From the NCBI GenBank assembly GCA_905221605.1, contig CAJNDS010002142.1:244501-308500 (forward strand): a stretch of 64,000 nucleotides of DNA, written 5' to 3'. This DNA comes from Symbiodinium natans (lineage: Eukaryota; Sar; Dinophyceae; Suessiales; Symbiodiniaceae). Positions 53,301-61,230 of the stretch are shown piece by piece. The position numbers and the translations under genes were made by a program. The first letter of the stretch is position 1. Each line of letters starts with the position of its first letter. Under the pieces are notes generated by a model. The model saw only the letters and a list, made by a program, of their open reading frames with translations. It was not told the origin of the DNA and searched no databases.

Positions 53301-56300
53301 TATTGCCACCAAAGAGTTCGGCTTCGAGTTCCACCATGACGCTTGAAGCGGACTTGAGTTTAGGGTTTAGGGTTTAGGGTTTAGGGTTTGGGGTTTGGGT
53401 TTTTTTTTTTCTTTTGGGGGGGGGGGGGGGTTCTGGGGTTTTATCGGTTTTTTTGGGGGGTTCAGGGTTCAGGGTTTAGTGGTTTAGGGTCGGCTGTGGC
53501 AGGCCGATGCACGTCTAGATTTGCCGCCCGACGCAATGTTCGTTGCGCTCGGAAATCCTATCAACCCTAAACCCTAAACCGCTCCAGCATCGCGAGCCCG
53601 AGTATGAGGGCGGAGGTAACTTGTAACATGCAGACCCCAAAATGGGAAGGAACGGTTTGGAGGGTTTAAGGTTCGGAGTTGGGAGCATAGGGTTTAGGGT
53701 TTAGGGTTTAGGGTTTAGGGTTTAGGGTGTTGCACCATGTTTAGCAGGGGCCCCCTCCGTAAAGTCGAGCTTGCCGGGCTATTCCGTACCGTGCGACCGT
53801 TTGAGGCCCTGTGGGATCCGCTACGCAGTCAAGTCGTCCGGGTGTTAGAAGAATATTTCGTGTGGCGCATCTTTGACCAAAATCTGTTTCGACTATTCGG
53901 GGGGAGGGGGGAGACTGTTCACTAGATAGGGCGCGGCATGATTTCTCTGGCATAGTATAAGGCTATCGGATCCATATACTAGAATTATGCTGGAATTCTC
54001 GACTGAACAACATCGGCGCTAAGAGTTCGAAGCATGAGTTCAGCCGCAACCGCCTTGAACGATCCACGCACGCGGCGAGTTCGCTTGACCATACTCGTCG
54101 ACACAATAGTCCAGGTTTTCGATTAAACTACCTGGCTGCCGCCCGAGAATCGACTGCTATTCGGAGGCTGCTCATGATGGCTCTAAACCCTAAACCCTCA
54201 ACCCTAAACCCTAAACCCTAAACCCTAAGCCCTAAACCCTATTCGGAGGCTGCAGGGGCTTCGCTCCATGGAGTGATGCGCCTTTACGGCTCCTGATTGT
54301 GGCGGGTCTGAATACCACAACTAAGAAGTTTCTAGGATGCCCAGTAGTACCCTTATTCCCTTTTTGGTAGGTTTAGGTTCCCTTAGAAACCCCTTTAAGC
54401 AAAAAAGGGCACCCTTTTTCATCCTAGGTTACTGGGCAACCTAGGTTTATTCTGAACTCATATGAAGTAGGGTTTATATTACTGTTTTTGGTGAGTGTAT
54501 ATAAGGTTCCTTTTTCATATTGGTGAGTGTATGTACTTGGTGTCCTTTTGGGGGTACAAGAAATATATACCCTACTCCATATGGGGGTTTACGAAAATAA
54601 GGGAGCCCTAATATAGACCCCCCCCCCCCCCCCCAAATAGTAGGATTCCCTTGTGCCAGTAGCAATACGGCCCCCCCCCCCCCCCCCAAAAAGGTACCCC
54701 TAGTATCGTAACCCCCCATATAGGGGAGACCCTAACCCTAAACCCTAAACCCTAAACCCTAAACCCTAAACCCTAAACCCTAAACCCTAAACCCTCTCCT
54801 ACAAGTAGACTCCGAGCCACAGGCTGAGCCCGATCATGTCATGATGACGAAGTGGTTGCATGGCTGAGCTGAAGGAGTTGGGGTTTAGGGTTTAGGGTTT
54901 AGGGTTTAGGGTTTAGGGTTTAGGGTTTAGGGTTTAGGGTTTAGGGTTTCGGGTTTCGGGTTCATGGCCTTAGGGGTTTGAGTCTGAGGGTTGAGGGTGT
55001 TGGTTTTCGTTTTTGATGGCTTTAGGGCTTGGGGTTGAGGATTCACGATTTAGGCTTTGGATTCTGAGTCTGGCAGAATGAGAAGATCTGAAGGGGTGAT
55101 GTGCAAGGAATCAAGAACCTTGGCGACCTGAAGGATGCGGTAAAAGCCTTTGGGTACTACAGTGCACCAATTTGAAGCACTTTCTCTGCTGCGTGAATTT
55201 AATATATAAACGAACGAACGGCACGAGTGAATGATTGGTTTTCGTGCTACATTCGCGAGCTCTTTGCATTTATTATTGCTCGCGGGATAATATTATTAAT
55301 AAAACTACGAAGAGAGCGTATTTTTACTGCTGTTATAATGAACAAAGTGAAGCATGAACAGCATTAAAAATAGTGAACGAAGTACGAAACAAAGTGAATG
55401 CAGCATATTTTGTAGTACTAATGAAATCTCATTTACAATCATATCCTTGTCCTTTGATCATAAATTATTTTGGAATATTGGTTTTTTATTAGGAATTACT
55501 ATTTTATTACAAATTATTACAGGAATCTTCTTAGGTTTACATTATACATCAGATATTAATTCAGCATATTTTTCTCTTTTCTTTTTAATTAGAGAAATAT
55601 ATTATGGATGGTGTTTACGTTATCTTCATTCTAATGGTGTATCATTTGTCTTTCTTTTTATATTTCTTCATCTTGGAAGAGCTATATCTTATGCTTCATA
55701 TTTTTATAATCCAAATACTTGGTTTTCTGGAATTATTATTTACTTCTTCTTAATGGGAACAGCATTTATGGGTTATGTTTTACCTTTAGGACAAATGAGT
55801 TTATGAGGAGTTACAGTAATTACAAATTTATTATCTCCATTTCCATCTTTAATAGAATGGCTTTGTGGAGGACATTATATTTACAATCCAACATTAAAGA
55901 GGTTCTTTGTCTTTCATTTTCTATTTCCATTTCTTCTTTGTGCTTTTCTTCTTTTTCATATTTTTAATCTACATTTTCTATCTTCTAATAATCCTTTAAG
56001 GAATTCCACTAATAATAAAATAGCATTTTTTCCTTTCATTATTAGTAAAGATTTCTATGGAAAGATATTAATTCTCTATCTATATCTTCTTCAAATTCAT
56101 TTCGGCTTCTCTTCTTTCTCACATCCAGATAATGCATTAGAAGCATGTGGATTACTTACTCCTTTACATATAGTACCTGAATGGTGTTTCTTATGCCAAT
56201 ATGCTATGTTAAAAGCTGTACCAAATAAAAATGCAGGATTCATTATCTTATTTACTTCTATCTTCATCCTATTTTACTTTATGAGAAGTCTTTCAATGTC

Positions 56301-59300
56301 ATTCTATTTTATAATTAAGACGTCCAGTAGATTTAATGGTTTTTATCTGTGCTTTTGGTTTCTTTCACTTTTTTACCTTTGAAATTCAGCTGTCAGGCTT
56401 CGGAGCCCAACAAGTGCCCGAAAACTTAAACCCTAAACCCTAACACATAAACCCTAAACCCTAAACCCTGAACCCTAAACCCTAAACCCTAAGCGTTGAG
56501 GCTGCCTAAGGATGCTCCGAACACGCTGCCTGCAAACGCGAGCCACACCATCGGCGTGGGTGCGCTCGTCACGAACTCTGAAGTCTCTTGGCTCCTTACG
56601 CGGCTCAGGGTTTAGGGTTTAGGGTTTTAGGGTTTAGGGTTTGGGGTTTGGGGTTTGGGGTTAGGGGTTTAGGGGTTTAGGGTTTGGGGCTTGGGGTTTA
56701 AGAGTCAGGACACAAAGTTGAAGCCCGAAGGGCCCAACATCCCTTACGTAAGTAAGGAGTAGACCTTAAAGCAAACTAAGGATCCCACAGCTCCTAGGCC
56801 CAATCCACTGTCTTGCGCCGTGCCCATGGCCTGGGGCCGGCCTCAGAACCTCCTCAAACTTGTCTGGGGTGGTATAGACACGGTTTAGGGTTTAGGGTTT
56901 AGGGTTTAGGGTTTAGGGTTTAGGGTTTAGGGAATCTTTCTTCAGGTTAAGATTTAGTATCAAGCTGCCCTGAACTCATATCTTCGTAGGGAATTTGGGA
57001 GTAAGGTACCCTGTCTACTCCCTTGAGGGGTGGATGTATAAGGAGATTCTATAAGGTACCTAGTGCAGTACTTCCCCACTAAAGGAACTGAAGAACCCTG
57101 TAGTTCCTAAACCCTAACCCCTCAACCCTAAACCCTAAACCCTGAACCCTAAACCCTAAACCCTAAACCCTAAAACCCTAAACCCTAACCCGGGCTAGAA
57201 AGCAAAGTTGCAAGGGGCACATCCTCCTGGTCCGGGAGCGCACGGGCCCAGCTGGCCGCTCCGGAGTATGGAAGATCCCCACCGGCATGGTGGATGCGGG
57301 TGAGGCCCTCTGAGGGAGGTTTGGGTCAGCTTTTTAATAGTAGTCTCCAGAAAGGGTTTAGGGTTTAGGATTTACTGTAGGGTTTAGGGTTTAGGGTTTA
57401 GGGTTGGAACATCAATATCCTAATGCCCTTAAGGTCAAATATAGGGAAACCCAGTACTACTCATCCTAAGCCCATGTTCCAACTTTCTGGAGTTTACTGC
57501 AGGTTTTGGAGGACCGAAAATCCTTTCTCTTGTGGGATTTTGGGTACAGGTTTGAGAGTCTGCGGTGTAGGGTCTTAGGGTGACTCCGGCTCTGGGCGTG
57601 CGGCGGCTGAAATCGTTGAGGTTTAGGATGGTTTAGGGTTTGGGGTTTAGGGTTTAGGGTTTATAGGGTTTAGGGTTTAGGGTTCAGGGTTCAGGGTTCA
57701 GGGTTCAGGGTTTAGGGTTTAGGTGTCGTGTCCGCTCCAGGGCCTTTGAGAGGTGCGGAGCTTTGGCACAGAGCATGGTAAGTTTTTACCCCAGTTCTTA
57801 GAAGGGATTATAGTACCCCCTATAGCAATCCCTATCAAGGACTGTCAGTATAAGGGGGAACATCCCAAGCTAAACCTCAAATAGCATGTTAGCCCCAGCA
57901 GAATTAGAAGCGTTTCGCACCCCACCAGGAGCTTCATGAAGCAGTCGTCCGAGAGGTGAAGGAGGCCCGTGCATGGAGGGCTGAGGGTTTGGGATTCGTG
58001 GTAAGGTTGACATTGTGCTCATTTTGGGTGCCCCAGGCCCCAAACCCTAAACCCAAAACTCGCAAGCTAGACCTGAGAATCCAAGCTCACATTCCACCCA
58101 AGCCTAGAAGCCCAGCCTGCCACGATTACATCACTTGTTTAAGTAGACCCAGCAGTATTCTAGGAATACAAGGGTAGTCTTTGGGTTTCAAGGGGATTAT
58201 AAGGCTTAAGAAAGGAATCAGGGCTAAGCCCTGCGCAGATGCCAGCACGATCGCATGACAGGAGACGGGCATTGACGCAACGTTTGAGTATTTCGGGGCG
58301 TTCACTATGAATCACGGCCAGCTCCCCAGTGCTTGCATCTTACAAGCCCAAGAAGCTCATCTTAAACCCGCAGCCTAAACCCAATGAAACTATGAAGCTC
58401 TTTCATCCTAAACTCAAGCCTCGTTCGGGCTTTAAACCCTGAACCAAATAATCATGGTGAGAGCAGGTGTGGTGCGAATGCGTTAGGGATTCTTATGGGG
58501 GGGGGGGGGGGGGTTGGGGTTCCAGGTATGGACATGTCTGCACCTCGCAAATGGCAAATTATCATGCTCGACTTTCGGCTGCTTGCGCAAGACCTACACT
58601 GAAGCATATCCTAAATCCTAAACCCCCGAAAATAAGGCTTCAAACCCCCATGGACCCTCAAGAATTGCGTCCCAGCTTCCCCAAAAAAACCTAACCCCCC
58701 CCCCCCCCCCCCCACCAAAATAAGGCCTGCAAACCCATACTATAGGGTCTAAGAGATTCCCTTACGATCCCTATATGACTACACTTTCCTAACCCCCCGC
58801 CCCCCCAAATACCCTGTTCTAAGTACTAATGCCCCCGATATTCGACCCCCGAAAAGTAGCGCTCTCCAGTGCCTGGAGGTTCAGGGTACTTATAACCCCT
58901 AATTTTAACTGTACTTATGAGCCCCCTAAGTCCCCTAAGTAGGTTATAAGTACGTAGACTTAGAACTGTGGTTATAAGTACCCATGAACCTCCAAGTGGG
59001 ACGTCCCAGGTGGCAATCTGGCGCATGAGCCTTGGTCAAAAAAGGTTTAGGGTTTAGGGTTTAGGGTTTAAGGTTTAAGGGCTTAGGGGTTTAGACAGTT
59101 CAGAGATTTTGGAAATTTAGTAGATTTAGGGGTTTAGAGGGTTTAGAGGGTTTGGAGGGTTTAGAGGGTTTAGAGGGTTTGGAGGGTTTGGAGGGTTTCA
59201 AGGGTTTAGAGGGTTTAGAGGGTTTAGAGGGTTTAGAGGGTTTAGGGGCTTAGGGGTTTAGGGGTTTAGAGGGTTTAGACTGTTTAGAGGGCTTAGGGTG

Positions 59301-61194
59301 AAGGGGTTTCGGTGTTTAGGGGTTTAGAGGGTTTAGGGGTTTAGAGGGTTTTGAGGGTATAGGGGGGGTTTAGGAGGGTTTAGGGGTTTAGAGGGTGGTA
59401 AGCTCAGAGCTTCGTTGCGGTTGAACGGTTGGGCCGGTGGCAGGTCGCGTCTGCTGGAAAGCTCTTTGAACCGAAAGTCCCAGAATCTGGGACTCCCTTT
59501 AAACCGAACTGCATTGCTGGCCCAAATAGCCCCCACAGCCCTGAGTGAGCACACTTCACACTTCTTGGGATACTATAATCCCCTATAGCACTGAAAGTGT
59601 ACACTTTTTTGGGGGCTTATGAACTCAGCAACTAAGAGCCTCAATTAAAGCAATATACCTTATTTCACACCAAGGACCCTCTATAATAGTGTCATGTCTA
59701 TTCCCTTTATTAAGGGGTCCTTGAACTCTCCCTTCTTCAAGGGGCGTTTTAGGGTTTAGGGTTTAGGGTTCAGGGTTCAGGGTTTAGGGTTTAGGGTTTA
59801 GGGTTTAGGGTTTAGGGGTTGCCCCAGCCAAGGAGGGGAAGAGCAACATCTTCTTCATAGTCAAATGCAGCTTGGCTCAGTGGCAGTTTCTTGTCAAGCC
59901 CGTTGGCCTTCAAGTCCCTAAGCTCTAAACCCTAAAGTAGGTTGAGTATGAGTTCTTTCAGAGTCCGAGCTGCAACCCCAAATCCTAAATCGTGAGCCCT
60001 AAAACCCATCTACTCAAGGCACATACTAAGGGACCTCGGAACTACCCTAAGACAGCAGCGTCCTCCAAAGAGCTTCATGAGCCCCGTCGAACCCTCCCCC
60101 ACCCCCCCCCCCCACCCCCAGCTGCGTAAATGCAGCAAAAGCATGAGGGTAAGTCCCCATTTTAGGGCTCAGTATAGTTAGGGTTTCGGGTTTAGGGGTT
60201 TAGGGGTTTAGGGTTTAGGGGTTTGGGGTTTAGGGTTTAGGGTTTAGGGGTTGCAAGGTATAGGAGCCCCGAAATTGGGTTTTTCGGTTTGGTAACTTGG
60301 GCCAGAAGTCCAGTGAGGATACCTGCTATAGAAAGAGTCGCCTTCACTTGCTACTACTTGAGCCAGCGCTGCTCTGAAGAGTAACATCGCATAAAGCGGA
60401 GGCAGTCTGCCTCGGGCATAAGGTCAAAATAGCACCAAGGTACTCTACTAATTTGCTTAAGAACCCCCCCACAAAACCAAATACATTAATCCCTATAATG
60501 CCCTTATGAGGAAGAGGAAGAATGTTTTTTGTTTTTGATATGTTTGGGGGGGGGGGTTCTTAAACAGACAGTAGTACTTGACCCCGGTGAACCCAAACCC
60601 CTAGGCAAAGCGCTGAGCAACCAGATCCAAATGTGCCAAAGCAGCGGCCTTAGTTTGGGGATACCTACTTTCGGGGTTCCTATAGCAAGTGTTGGGGTTT
60701 AGGGTTTTGGGTTTACAGGGTTTAGAGGGTTTTAGCTTTAGGTTTCAGGGTTCAGGTTTCGGGTTTCGAGTTTAGGGGCATATCAGGAGTAAGTGGATCT
60801 CACTTTTTTCAAACACCCCAGATGACGTCTGCACCCTAACTTCTGGAAACCTCAATTGCAGTTGATGTTGGGATGTTCCCCCCCTTATACTAGCAGTCCT
60901 GAGTATAGGGTTGAGGTTACTCTTGGGTCTCGACATGATCCGTCGCGGGGGTATCCAGGGCCACAACTTCGTAAGGCTAACGGTTCAGGATTCCTGGAGT
61001 ATGTAGAGGAAAACCCAAAACCCATAGAATGGACATTTTTTTTGCATAATGTTGACTTCGCATTAATAAACCCCCCCCTTCATTGATCAATCTCTCCGGC
61101 CAGGGCCTCCTCAATAGTATCCGCCTAAAAACTGGTAGGACGTAGTATTAGTTTTAGTATTAGGTAGTAGTACCACTAGTAGTACTAGTAGTAC

Positions 61195-61230
<36 letters not shown>

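Noticed and set aside
55354-55806. A functional 150-residue membrane protein starting at 55354
   Set aside because: The first 30 or so residues have no cytochrome b character; the real cob start (55421) is in another frame, and the frame ends at a TGA inside cob.
59105-59400. CRISPR-like repeat array
   Set aside because: The units are 9 bp without unique spacers; it is a tandem telomere-variant array.
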